Shown: in pieces, positions 31,669 through 39,611 of the stretch | Position numbering within the stretch: the first letter of the stretch is position 1 | Layout: each line of letters opens with the position of its first letter | NCBI RefSeq assembly: GCF_030652775.1 | Contig: NZ_JAUSPS010000044.1 | Span: 1 to 39,712 of the forward strand | Direction of reading: 5' to 3' | Length of the DNA: 39,712 bases | DNA from: Acetobacterium sp. | Lineage (GTDB): Bacteria > Bacillota > Clostridia > Eubacteriales > Eubacteriaceae | Position numbers and translations under genes: made by a program | The notes under the pieces: generated by a model | Database searches by the model: none | What the model was told of the DNA's origin: nothing | What the model saw: the letters and a program-made list of their open reading frames with translations, nothing else

Positions 31669-32682
31669 TCATGACTCTTTGTGCTCATCTTGCTGATCGG
31701 GCGGATTATCCTGATATTTTTTCGCCAGGTCTTCGATTTCCACATCGTCAAACTTTTCCAACGGGGTATTCAACATTTCTGCAGTCCGCTTGGCCTCCAG
31801 ATTTTTCTGATTTTTGGCATGCCGCCACCAGACGAACAAGAGAATGGCTAATATCACCACTGCAAAGACAATGCCAATAGTAGTCATGGCTGCGATCCAT
31901 GGCGACTTGGTAACGGTCATGATCCGGTCGGCCGCATCCCGAAACGAGTTACTGAAGAATTCCTCATCGGTGAGGCTACCGTCGTAATAATTGCGGTCAA
32001 TATAATCTAGCAGAATATCAGCCGCTTCCGTATCAATGACTGTTTTCACCTGAGTCCCGGCCACATAACGATCCATATAGAAATCATTATACTCATAGAA
32101 AACAAAGAGTAAATGAGCTTCATCAGAAAACAACTGATCGTAAAGAGCATTTGCATAACTATCCAATTCATTTTCGGTAGGGTTATGAGAACCATTGACG
32201 TTATCAATGATCACCACATGCGGTTGCACCCCGGTTTTCTGATAAAAGTATTTTAGCCCTTCCTCCATTTTTGTCTGGTTATTAATCCATCCCAACTCAT
32301 CGGTGTAGTATTCGGTTTCATTGACTGAGCCGGCCGGCAGCGGCTGTCGAGCCACTGTTGATTTAGTGATTTCGGTAAATCCTGTAAAAGCAGATGCGAT
32401 GAAAAAACTGATAATCAACAGAAAAATCAGGCCAATCACCAGAATAATCATGAATGCACCACAACCGCAGCCCGCCGGTCCACCGTAGTTGCCGCCTCCA
32501 GAACTCATTCTGGGCCCACTAATAAAAAAACCGCCCCCGGAACTACTACCAAAGCTGCCAAATCCGCCACTGCCACCACTTCTGTGGCTGCTTCCAAAGC
32601 CACCGCTGCGACCACCGCTGCTGCGGCTGCCACCAAAGGAACCGCCACTGCTACGGCCACCTGAACCACCACTTCTTCCCAT
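31669..32682 (-). CDS. Gly/Ser-rich membrane protein with TPM-like extracytoplasmic domain
   Basis: A 337-residue protein. The N-terminal 70 residues are a low-complexity Gly/Ser/Arg tract (repeated SGG, FGS and SSGG units). A transmembrane helix follows (about 80-103, FMIILVIGLIFLLIISFFIASAF). An external domain with YTDELGWINNQTKMEEGLKYFYQKTGVQPHVVII and LFSDEAHLLFVFYEYND resembles TPM/YgcG-like phosphatase-fold domains. A second transmembrane helix near 270-295 and an acidic cytoplasmic tail finish it. The ATG at 32682 sits behind GGAGGGG; the upstream in-frame start was rejected. Co-transcribed with pspA. Function unknown; a membrane partner of PspA is inferred. Confidence 0.8.
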   Translation of the reverse strand: MGRSGGSGGRSSGGSFGGSRSSGGRSGGFGSSHRSGGSGGFGSFGSSSGGGFFISGPRMSSGGGNYGGPAGCGCGAFMIILVIGLIFLLIISFFIASAFTGFTEITKSTVARQPLPAGSVNETEYYTDELGWINNQTKMEEGLKYFYQKTGVQPHVVIIDNVNGSHNPTENELDSYANALYDQLFSDEAHLLFVFYEYNDFYMDRYVAGTQVKTVIDTEAADILLDYIDRNYYDGSLTDEEFFSNSFRDAADRIMTVTKSPWIAAMTTIGIVFAVVILAILLFVWWRHAKNQKNLEAKRTAEMLNTPLEKFDDVEIEDLAKKYQDNPPDQQDEHKES

Positions 32683-32846
32683 GATAACCCCTCCATCTGT
32701 TTGCGTGTTGTTACAATTGCTATCTACCCCAATCCGCACCAATCATTCATCTTTGACCACTGCAAAAAAAGAAGCATAAACAATCATTTTCTGATAAAAT
32801 AAACATGTTACAAAACCAGCTTTACTAAAAGGAGAAAATACCACCA

Positions 32847-33332
32847 ATGGCTAAACAAAAAGAAGTGAAAACCAATGCCATGCGCATTTTGGATAAATTA
32901 AAAATTGACTATACCCACCAAAGTTATGAATGTAATGAATTTGTGGACGGGTTGCAGACCGCCGATCTGCTGAAGCTACCTTATGAACAGGTCTATAAGA
33001 CCCTGGTAACTGAAGGAAAAAGCAAAAATTATTTTGTCTTTGTAATCCCCATCGACAAGGAACTGGATATGAAGAAAGCCGCCAAAGCGGTTGGCGAAAA
33101 ATCAGTGGCGATGATTCATCTAAAAGATCTGACTGCGATCACCGGCTATGTCCGGGGTGGCTGCACCGCCATTGGCATGAAAAAGCAGTTTAAAACCGTC
33201 ATCAATGACACCGCCAAAGAGCTAGATAAAATTTACATCAGCGGCGGTAAAATCGGGCTGCAGATTGAATTGCGTCCTGATGATTTCTGCACCGCCGCCG
33301 CAGCCGTGTACGGAGATGTCATTTCTTCCTGA
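32847..33332 (+). CDS. ybaK: Cys-tRNA(Pro) deacylase YbaK/EbsC
   Basis: A trans-editing enzyme that hydrolyses cysteine mischarged on tRNA-Pro. The 161-residue protein has NAMRILDKLKIDYTHQSYEC, LPYEQVYKTLVTEGKSKNYFVFVIP with the conserved lysine, and LTAITGYVRGGCTAIGMKK, all family blocks. The AAAGGAG site precedes the ATG. It stands alone and is convergent with the SagB-type gene. A tRNA-Pro gene lies 3 kb away, probably by chance. Confidence 0.95.
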   Translation: MAKQKEVKTNAMRILDKLKIDYTHQSYECNEFVDGLQTADLLKLPYEQVYKTLVTEGKSKNYFVFVIPIDKELDMKKAAKAVGEKSVAMIHLKDLTAITGYVRGGCTAIGMKKQFKTVINDTAKELDKIYISGGKIGLQIELRPDDFCTAAAAVYGDVISS

Positions 33333-33340
33333 GTCGTGAG

Positions 33341-33378
33341 ACGTTTTCTGACCAAACGTTTGCATCTGTTTAAGATGC
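33341..33378. terminator. Weak convergent hairpins between ybaK and the nitroreductase gene
   Basis: Two short stems, ACGTTT/AAACGT (33341-33359) and GCATCT/AGATGC (33362-33378), lie in the convergent gap. Neither has a clear T run, so terminator function is uncertain. Confidence 0.35.
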
Positions 33379-33410
33379 TATCAACCAATCTTCGATCGGC
33401 ACTCCCTTGA

Positions 33411-34160
33411 TCAAATTTTACCGACTGGAGCCATATAAACGACAAACTCCTCATCACCATCAACATTTAATAACTGGTCGGCACTTTGCTGATTGTAGGC
33501 AGCGATGGCACAGGTTCCCGCACCGATTGCTTCACAAGCCAGATATAGATTTTGACAGACGTGTCCGGCATCCAACGCAATCACCTTGTACGAGGCTTGG
33601 GCATAGCGCCATTCCATCCGATAGGGAATGGTTGTCCAGATAAAAGTGAGCGCACCCGATCCGGCAAATTGCTGATTGAGAGCCGCATCAATCATCCGTT
33701 CTTTTAGTTGATCCGGTGTTGCTTCCAGCACCAATTGATGCTGAGAAGGCAAATAGCGATAGATCCCCGGTTCCAGGCCGCCGACATTGAAAACCACCAG
33801 ATAGGTTTCCAGCGCATGACGATTTCCCGCCGAGGGAACGGTTCTCAGGGCATTTTTCTGACGCCACTCACGAATCCCTTGGGTTGACCAGAGCAAGAAA
33901 GACAACTCTTCCATGGACAAGGCCTGGCGGGTAAATTTCCGCCGTGATTCCCGGTGCAAAATGGCAGATTTTAATGGAACTTCCCCGATCCCAAAGTTTT
34001 CTGGTTTGAGCAATGAAATTTTCTTGGCGTCCGGTGGCGCTGGTTTTTCAATCGGTGGCACCGGCTCCCCGATGTTCTGATCGGTTCTACGAAAATCGGT
34101 TTCCTGACGAATATCATCTTTCAAAAAGTACTTTAAGTCTTTTTTATCTTCAGTTTTCAT
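33411..34160 (-). CDS. SagB/ThcOx-type nitroreductase family protein
   Basis: An FMN-dependent oxidoreductase of 249 residues in the SagB-type group: LHRESRRKFTRQALSMEELSFLLWSTQGI, RTVPSAGNRHALETYLVV, GIYRYLPSQHQL, LDAGHVCQNLYLACEAIGAGTCAIAAY and a C-terminal YMAPVGK. SagB enzymes oxidise azolines in RiPP clusters, but many family members, like this one, stand outside any such cluster; no cyclodehydratase or precursor peptide is seen. The ATG follows GGCAGGG. It lies 45 nt after an ABM-like gene. Confidence 0.88.
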   Translation of the reverse strand: MKTEDKKDLKYFLKDDIRQETDFRRTDQNIGEPVPPIEKPAPPDAKKISLLKPENFGIGEVPLKSAILHRESRRKFTRQALSMEELSFLLWSTQGIREWRQKNALRTVPSAGNRHALETYLVVFNVGGLEPGIYRYLPSQHQLVLEATPDQLKERMIDAALNQQFAGSGALTFIWTTIPYRMEWRYAQASYKVIALDAGHVCQNLYLACEAIGAGTCAIAAYNQQSADQLLNVDGDEEFVVYMAPVGKI

Positions 34161-34205
34161 AAATTTACCCTGCCTTTCATATTCTTAGGGATAACGAGTC
34201 GTTTT

Positions 34206-34538
34206 TTAATAATATTTACTCGCAGCAAAGGGATCACCATCATCGACAACTTCCTGAATGATCACGATGGGATCAGAAATGAGACCATATTTCTCATCTT
34301 CCGGATATGTCACCGCAATTGTCGGATTATTCCCTGCATAGGCGATCATACTTACCATTGAATCCCATTTCGTACACAAGAAAAAATGAGCATACTCGCC
34401 TTGTTCAACAATTTTCAAAAATGCCCCTTGGTTTCCTTTGATCGCCAGGGTATCCTTGACGCCTGTCTGATATTCATATTTTTCAAATGAATCCCGCATT
34501 TCAATAGGCACCATTCCATGCCATGTTCTCGCTATCAT
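34206..34538 (-). CDS. ABM-superfamily (antibiotic biosynthesis monooxygenase-like) protein
   Basis: A 110-residue protein starting MIARTWHGMVPIEMRDSFEKY. The dimeric alpha/beta-barrel (ABM) pattern is suggested by GNQGAFLKIVEQGEYAHFFLCTKWDSMVSMIAYAG and a closing VVD. Family members degrade haem, oxidise quinols or have no known role. The AGAGGAG site fits ATG 34538; the longer upstream frame was rejected. The nitroreductase gene follows by 45 nt and a VOC gene precedes by about 108 nt, giving a small oxidoreductase-like group. Function unknown. Confidence 0.7.
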   Translation of the reverse strand: MIARTWHGMVPIEMRDSFEKYEYQTGVKDTLAIKGNQGAFLKIVEQGEYAHFFLCTKWDSMVSMIAYAGNNPTIAVTYPEDEKYGLISDPIVIIQEVVDDGDPFAASKYY

Positions 34539-34645
34539 TTTAAAACTCCTCTTTCTTTTTTTAAGCCAGTATCGGGGGGTTACGTTAAGTTGGTACTTGG
34601 CTCCTGCATCGTTTAAAATCATCAAAGATTACAACCCCTAATCGA

Positions 34646-35101
34646 CTATCGGGTACTCCAGTTCTGCAGTTCGACGATGTTTCCTTCGGGATCGGTGGCG
34701 TAAACAATTGTTGCTACCACATTATTGGGATAGTCGGCGACAATCTCCTCACCAATCTGGTCGCCACCGGCAGCCCGTAATTTTTCGAGCATCGCCGCTA
34801 CATCATCCACCTCAAAAGCGATATGTCCAAAGCCGATCCGATTAATCTGCGGCAATCCGCCCTCGACCCAATCGTTATAGGAAAAAATTTCCAGGGTTGG
34901 CAGCTTATCTTCATAGCCAGGTAAACAGAGATGTTCACCCCGTATATGTGCCCCCCTGATCCCCGTCATCCGATCGATCCAATCTCCTTGCATATCCCGT
35001 TCCGGGGGTACCGGCACACATCCAAAAACTTCCTGATAAAACTGGGAGAGTTTTTTCCAGTCTTTGGCAATAATGTTGGTGTGAGTAAATTTAATCTTCA
35101 T
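34646..35101 (-). CDS. VOC family (glyoxalase/dioxygenase-like) protein
   Basis: A 151-residue vicinal-oxygen-chelate protein with paired beta-alpha-beta-beta-beta units: KFTHTNIIAKDWKKLSQFYQEVFGCV, HLCLPGYEDKLPTLEIFSY, GFGHIAFEVDDVAAMLEKLRAAGG and YATDPEGNIVELQNWS. The metal ligands His near the start, Glu in TLEIF, His in FGHIAF and Glu in NIVELQ are all there, so a metal site is likely. The substrate is unknown. The ATG at 35101 has an AAGGAG site; the upstream extension was rejected. Confidence 0.88.
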   Translation of the reverse strand: MKIKFTHTNIIAKDWKKLSQFYQEVFGCVPVPPERDMQGDWIDRMTGIRGAHIRGEHLCLPGYEDKLPTLEIFSYNDWVEGGLPQINRIGFGHIAFEVDDVAAMLEKLRAAGGDQIGEEIVADYPNNVVATIVYATDPEGNIVELQNWSTR

Positions 35102-35282
35102 GGTTCTCCTTCTTTGTTTTAGACTTATTTGACCTCTGCGAAAGTAGAGTATACAAGGACGGTAATTTAGTGTTTCGAACAAGAGGTCACTGCACTATTT
35201 GAACCGCCCTTCTGAGTTTTGCTATAGCGAAAAAATTTATGTTTGCCAGAAATTATCGATCCCTTCGGAACCTTTTAAATTA

Positions 35283-35948
35283 TTAAAAATCCAGCGTGCA
35301 TGATTCATAAACTTTTTTACCTAAAATTGTACGAGAAATAAGGTGATAATCCCTGCTAGGTCCCATTCTCTGCATTCCATTGATGCAACCTAATCTCTCT
35401 AAATTACTTAATGAGAATTCTATATTTTCACTAAGATCAAATTTGAGTTCTTCTTTTCCGCCATTAGAAATTCTAACTCCTGAAGGTAACTCTTTAGTTA
35501 TAACGTTATCATTAAAATTTTCGAATGGTTGCTTATAAATAGTTAGAAGTATCTCTGCATCCTGAAGCGATAGCCTTTTTAACACATCAACGCATGCTAT
35601 GTCCACATTTGATTTGCTGTTTTGATAAGTTGCGTTTGCAAACAAGTTTGCCCACAATTTTCGCATAAATTCGTCATCTTCTAATGAAGCCTCTTCTAAA
35701 ATAGAAACTGACACTCTTAATTCAACAGGGATTATTTTATACGGCAATCCTTTATCTTCGAATTCCTTAATTGTACTTTCTAACATATTGACTAAGTTCT
35801 TTTTTCTTCTGGCATCTACGTCAGTTTTCCACGCCCCAACCCAACTTTTCGCTAGTTCGTAAATACCAGTCTCTTTTGCAATATCCATAACATTGTTACC
35901 TGCTTTAAGCGCTTCAGTAGAAAATTCAATAATAACTTGCGGATCCAT
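35283..35948 (-). CDS. DUF4393/Abi-alpha-like protein
   Basis: A 221-residue soluble protein. It has a helical N-terminus, then SVSILEEASLEDDEFMRKLWANLFANATYQ, CVDVLKRLSLQDAEILLTIYKQ and a C-terminal winged-helix-like part ending SRTILGKKVYESC. The ASLEDDE...LWANLFANA block matches the family known as DUF4393/Abi-alpha, some members of which are linked to abortive phage infection. Function here is not shown. The ATG follows TTGGAGG. The gene is visibly more AT-rich than its neighbours and lies next to a tRNA gene, which suggests acquisition. No partner toxin or defence gene adjoins it. Confidence 0.72.
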   Translation of the reverse strand: MDPQVIIEFSTEALKAGNNVMDIAKETGIYELAKSWVGAWKTDVDARRKKNLVNMLESTIKEFEDKGLPYKIIPVELRVSVSILEEASLEDDEFMRKLWANLFANATYQNSKSNVDIACVDVLKRLSLQDAEILLTIYKQPFENFNDNVITKELPSGVRISNGGKEELKFDLSENIEFSLSNLERLGCINGMQRMGPSRDYHLISRTILGKKVYESCTLDF

Positions 35949-36159
35949 TTTTTATCGCCTCCAATCTTTTCGTAAATTATATCACAAAAAATAAAAGAAA
36001 GGCCATGTCAAAGTGGTTGTTAATAGAAATCTCTATTGGCACTATTTCAAGCTATTCCCTTTTATTTCATCTCACCTCAAGTAGCTCTATACTCCGCAAT
36101 ATCTTCCTGTATTTCGTCGTTCCGAATGAAGCTTTCCTTCTAAAATTTTCCGCAAAAAA

Positions 36160-36183
36160 AAGACAGCTATCACTAGCTGTCTT
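36160..36183 (-). terminator. Terminator of tRNA-Pro
   Basis: AAGACAGCTA and TAGCTGTCTT pair perfectly around a 4-nt loop. On the minus strand a run of seven or eight T residues follows. It lies 14 bases past the encoded CCA of the tRNA. Confidence 0.9.
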
Positions 36184-36196
36184 AACTATTTTTTAA

Positions 36197-36273
36197 TGGT
36201 CGGAGTGAGAGGATTTGAACCTCCGGCCTCATGGTCCCGAACCATGCGCTCTACCAAGCTGAGCCACACCCCG
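36197..36273 (-). tRNA. tRNA-Pro (anticodon CGG)
   Basis: A 77-nt cloverleaf on the minus strand. The acceptor arms CGGGGTG and CACTCCG pair with one wobble, and discriminator A with CCA is encoded. The D-arm is GCTCAGCTTGGTAGAGC, the anticodon arm has loop TTCGGGA (anticodon CGG, reading CCG), and the T-loop is GGTTCAAATCC. A terminator follows. Confidence 0.97.
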
Positions 36274-36308
36274 TAATATGTTGCATTTCCGACTTAAATA
36301 TTGTACAC

Positions 36309-36314
36309 TATAAT
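36309..36314 (+). promoter_or_regulatory. -10 box upstream of the microprotein-rlmH genes
   Basis: A consensus TATAAT lies about 57 bp before the GTG start at 36371. The best -35 at 17 bp, TTTCCG, is weak. It probably drives the 29-aa gene, rlmH and perhaps hslO and malQ. Confidence 0.4.
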
Positions 36315-36370
36315 AGACAAAAACACAATCTCAAATACAAAATTTTTTCTATGTTAAGGAGGAACCCACC

Positions 36371-36460
36371 GTGCACAAAAAAAATCCGCTTTATCGTGTC
36401 GGCGCATTGGTTTTAGTCGCTGCGCTTATTCTGAGTATTCTTGTCGTCTATGCTTTATAA
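36371..36460 (+). CDS. 29-aa single-pass membrane microprotein, unknown function
   Basis: GTG start at 36371 behind an optimal AAGGAGG eight nt upstream. The product begins MHKKNPLYR and continues as one hydrophobic helix to the end (VGALVLVAALILSILVVYAL), so it should insert with a short basic cytoplasmic N-terminus. It ends five nt before the rlmH ATG, in the same operon. No family was recognised. The strong ribosome site, tight spacing and clean amphiphilic pattern argue for a real gene; it is below most gene-calling cut-offs. Confidence 0.7.
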   Translation: MHKKNPLYRVGALVLVAALILSILVVYAL

Positions 36461-36465
36461 GCTAA

Positions 36466-36945
36466 ATGAATATTCGTATTATTGCTGTTGGAAAAATAAA
36501 AGAAAAATACTTAACCCAGGCTATCCAGGAATACACTAAGCGATTGAGCGCCTATTGCCGTCTGGAGATCATTGAGGTTAAAGACGAAAAAATTCCCGAA
36601 AATGCCAGCGCGGCTCAGCGGCGAAAAGCCGTGGAAATTGAGGGTGGTCGAATTCTTTCCTATTTAAAAGACGAGGAAATTCTGGCTACCCTGGAAATAC
36701 AGGGCGAGCAACTCGATTCACCGGCTTTTGCCAAAAAAATTGAAAATTATGGGATCCAGGGAAAAAGCCAGATCACCTTTATTGTCGGCGGATCCATCGG
36801 ACTTTGCCCTGAGATTACCAATCGCTCAAAATGGAAATTATCCTTTTCAAAAATGACATTTCCCCACCAGTTATTTCGGGTTATGCTGCTAGAGCAGATT
36901 TACCGTTCTTTTAAAATAATCCGTGGCGAAACGTATCATAAATAA
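36466..36945 (+). CDS. rlmH: 23S rRNA (pseudouridine1915-N3)-methyltransferase RlmH
   Basis: A SPOUT-class methyltransferase of 159 residues that modifies helix 69 of 23S rRNA in the assembled ribosome. Visible marks are RIIAVGKIKEKYLTQAI, LEIQGEQLDSPAFAKKI, the SAM-binding knot ITFIVGGSIGL and the C-terminal FPHQLFRVMLLEQIYRSFKI plus GETYHK. The start has no strong site of its own and may be coupled to the microprotein upstream. Confidence 0.97.
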   Translation: MNIRIIAVGKIKEKYLTQAIQEYTKRLSAYCRLEIIEVKDEKIPENASAAQRRKAVEIEGGRILSYLKDEEILATLEIQGEQLDSPAFAKKIENYGIQGKSQITFIVGGSIGLCPEITNRSKWKLSFSKMTFPHQLFRVMLLEQIYRSFKIIRGETYHK

Positions 36946-36977
36946 CAAATACAAATTATAAAATGGAGAGGTAAAAC

Positions 36978-37862
36978 ATGCCGGACTATGTACTAAAAGC
37001 CACCGCCGGAAACGGACAGATTCGGGTCTTTGCGGCGACAACACAAGGGCTCGCCGAAACTGCCCGGAGACTTCATCAAACCAGCCCAGCGGTTACCCAG
37101 GCTCTAGGCCGATTACTCACAGCAGGTTCGCTGATGGGTTCAATGATGAAAAATGCCGATGAACTAATCACTTTGAAAATCGCTGGAGACGGACCTTTGA
37201 GCGGCTTATTGGTAACGGCAGACGCTAAGGGCAATGTTAAAGGTTATCCTTATGTCAATGATCTGCACGATACGATGGACTCCCCCCTTCCCGTGTCCGA
37301 AGCGATTGGCGGCGGCGCCTTGAATATCATGAAGGATATTGGCCTGAAAGAACCCTACGTTGGCTATTCACCACTTATCAGCGGTGAGATTGCCGAAGAT
37401 TTAACCTATTATTATGCCCAATCCGAACAGATTCCCACCTCCGTATCGCTGGGTGTTTTATTAAACGACGATGGCACCGTCCGACAGGCCGGCGGGTTTA
37501 TTATTCAATTAATGCCCGACACCGATGATGAAGTAATCGATGCCCTTGAGGCGGCGCTGTCCGATACCCCTTCTTTAACCAAGCTGTTGAATGAAGGCAA
37601 AACCCTGGAATCAATTATGGATGATTTGTTTAAAAACCTGGACTTAAAGGTTAACAAAACAGAAATCACCCGGTTTAGCTGCGATTGCTCCCGGCAACGC
37701 ATCACCAAAGCGCTGACATCTATCGGTAAAGAAGATCTCATCGACATGATCTCGGATCAGGAAGATATTGAAATCAATTGTGACTTCTGCAAAGAAAAAT
37801 ATCTCTTTACTCCAGCCGATCTCCAATCAATCCTGACCCGGATTGAAGAAAACGAGGGCTGA
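36978..37862 (+). CDS. hslO: Redox-regulated chaperone Hsp33
   Basis: Hsp33 is a holdase switched on by oxidation and unfolding. The 294-residue protein begins with DYVLKATAGNGQIRVFAA, has SPAVTQALGRLLTAGSLMG, LMPDTDDEVI and the C-terminal zinc site built from CDC near residue 234 and CDFC near residue 266. All four redox cysteines are present. The GGAGAGG site precedes the ATG. The end is adjacent to malQ. Confidence 0.96.
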   Translation: MPDYVLKATAGNGQIRVFAATTQGLAETARRLHQTSPAVTQALGRLLTAGSLMGSMMKNADELITLKIAGDGPLSGLLVTADAKGNVKGYPYVNDLHDTMDSPLPVSEAIGGGALNIMKDIGLKEPYVGYSPLISGEIAEDLTYYYAQSEQIPTSVSLGVLLNDDGTVRQAGGFIIQLMPDTDDEVIDALEAALSDTPSLTKLLNEGKTLESIMDDLFKNLDLKVNKTEITRFSCDCSRQRITKALTSIGKEDLIDMISDQEDIEINCDFCKEKYLFTPADLQSILTRIEENEG

Positions 37863-37863
37863 T

Positions 37864-39402
37864 ATGTCTTTAAAAAACCGTTCCAGTGGTGTTCTAATGT
37901 CCGTTTCCTCCTTGCCGGGGGACTACGGCATTGGAACCTTAGGTACTGAGGCACAACATTTTGTCGATCTTCTCCAGTCGATGGGCTGCAACTATTGGCA
38001 AATTCTGCCAGTAGGACCAGTGGATGACTATTTCTCTCCTTATAATAGCACCTCGGCTTTTGCCGGGAATCCGCTTTTTATTGACCTGGAACTGCTATTT
38101 AAATGGGGCTTATTAACTGCGGATGAATTGTCTGCCAGCAAATCGGCAGATCCGCCCTACTCCATCAACTATCCTAATCTCATCAACAATCGCAACGCTA
38201 TCTTCAAAATCGCCTATTCCCGATTATCGACCTCATTAAAAAACGACATCGACCAATACTGCCTGGCCAACCATGAATGGCTGCCCGATTTTTCTTTATA
38301 TACGGTGCTATCTCAGCACTTTTTAGAAAAAAACTGGACCAAATGGAATAACCCGGATCTAGTCAAACGCCAGCCGGCTGCGCTGCTGTCCGTTACCAGT
38401 GCCTATCAAGATGAAATTGATTATCAGAATTTCCTGCAATATCTTTACGATAAGCAGTGGACGGCTCTGAAGACCTACGCCAATGGCAAAGGTATCAAAA
38501 TAATTGGCGATATGCCCATTTATTTGGCTCACACCAGTGCCGATGTATGGTGTCATCCCGATCTTTTCCAATTGGATGCCAATGGTAGTTGCGTTGAAGT
38601 GGCCGGTGTGCCGCCGGATTATTTTGCTAAAGATGGTCAGCTCTGGGGCAATCCGCTGTATCACTGGGATGTCATGAAAGCTGATAATTATAGCTGGTGG
38701 ATGCGGCGCATCAAACACGCTCTGGAACGTTTTGACACCGTCCGAATCGATCATTTTCGAGCCTTTTCGGCTTATTGTTCGATTCCGGCAACGGAGGAAA
38801 CGGCCCGGAATGGCCGCTGGATTCCCGGCCCGGCGATGGATTTCTTTGCGCAGTTGCAAAAAACCTTTCTCGACCCTAACATCATTGCCGAAGATCTGGG
38901 TCTGCAGGATGAAGACCTGGTCAAACTGTTAAAGGACACCGGCTTCCCCGGCATGCGGATCATGGAATTCGCCTTCATCGACGACCAGAACAATCTTCAT
39001 CTGCCCCACAACTATAGCGCCAATACCGTGGCCTACTCAGGCACCCATGACAATAATACGCTACTGGGGACTTTTTTTGACTACACCCCGGAGCATCGTC
39101 GTTATGCTTTTGACTACTGCGGCTATACTGATGCCTGGGAAAACCAATGGCAGATCGGCGGCCACCAGAGCCCTTCCTGTCGAGCCTTTATTCGCACTCT
39201 TTTTCAAAGTGCCGCCAATTTGGTGATCCTACCGATTCAGGATGTTTGTGGATATGGCAGCGATACCCGGATGAATGAACCCGGAACGGTTAAAAACAAC
39301 TGGGTTTTCCGAATGACCCGGGAAGGCTTATCGCAAATTGATGTGGATTGGTATAATCACATCAATCAGCTCTATCAAAGAAAAGAACCATCTGTCATCT
39401 GA
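37864..39402 (+). CDS. malQ: 4-alpha-glucanotransferase (amylomaltase)
   Basis: A GH77 enzyme of 512 residues that transfers glucan chains in glycogen or maltodextrin metabolism. RSSGVLMSVSSLPGDYGIGTLG starts the barrel (quoted in pieces: SVSSLPGDYGIG). The catalytic Asp is in RIDHFRAF, the acid/base Glu in IIAEDLG and the third Asp in SGTHDNNT. ATG 37864 lies one base after the hslO stop, with GAGGG inside hslO; a TTG seven codons earlier overlaps hslO. No other glycogen gene is in the window. Confidence 0.95.
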   Translation: MSLKNRSSGVLMSVSSLPGDYGIGTLGTEAQHFVDLLQSMGCNYWQILPVGPVDDYFSPYNSTSAFAGNPLFIDLELLFKWGLLTADELSASKSADPPYSINYPNLINNRNAIFKIAYSRLSTSLKNDIDQYCLANHEWLPDFSLYTVLSQHFLEKNWTKWNNPDLVKRQPAALLSVTSAYQDEIDYQNFLQYLYDKQWTALKTYANGKGIKIIGDMPIYLAHTSADVWCHPDLFQLDANGSCVEVAGVPPDYFAKDGQLWGNPLYHWDVMKADNYSWWMRRIKHALERFDTVRIDHFRAFSAYCSIPATEETARNGRWIPGPAMDFFAQLQKTFLDPNIIAEDLGLQDEDLVKLLKDTGFPGMRIMEFAFIDDQNNLHLPHNYSANTVAYSGTHDNNTLLGTFFDYTPEHRRYAFDYCGYTDAWENQWQIGGHQSPSCRAFIRTLFQSAANLVILPIQDVCGYGSDTRMNEPGTVKNNWVFRMTREGLSQIDVDWYNHINQLYQRKEPSVI

Positions 39403-39535
39403 TTACGGACGATCGGGCTTTGCAATTCGCACTTTAATTTATCACTTTAGTGTACTAATGCGTTCTTTTCAGGATTTGTGAATCAGCGTTATTAAAACAA
39501 GTGTCCGCATCCTTCAAACATTTCTTAATATAAAC

Positions 39536-39565
39536 TTGCAATAAAAGCTTAACCTTTGGTATAAT
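39536..39565 (+). promoter_or_regulatory. Promoter of the terminal lipoprotein gene
   Basis: TTGCAA at 39536-39541 and a consensus TATAAT at 39560-39565 are separated by 18 bp. The start near 39572 leaves a 40-nt A-rich leader with AAGGAGG. Confidence 0.65.
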
Positions 39566-39611
39566 AAGCCCAGGTAAAAATTAGGAAAAAAAGAAAAAGG
39601 AGGACTTTACC

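Noticed and set aside
32489-32779. 96-aa Pro/Leu-rich frame opposite the Gly/Ser-rich gene
   Set aside because: It is the antisense shadow of the low-complexity Gly/Ser codons, with no start signal.
33411-34160. RiPP biosynthesis cluster around the SagB-type gene
   Set aside because: No cyclodehydratase, YcaO protein or precursor peptide lies nearby.
36000-36159. Integrase remnant or attachment site between the Abi-like gene and tRNA-Pro
   Set aside because: No recombinase motifs and no duplicate of the tRNA end were seen in the window.
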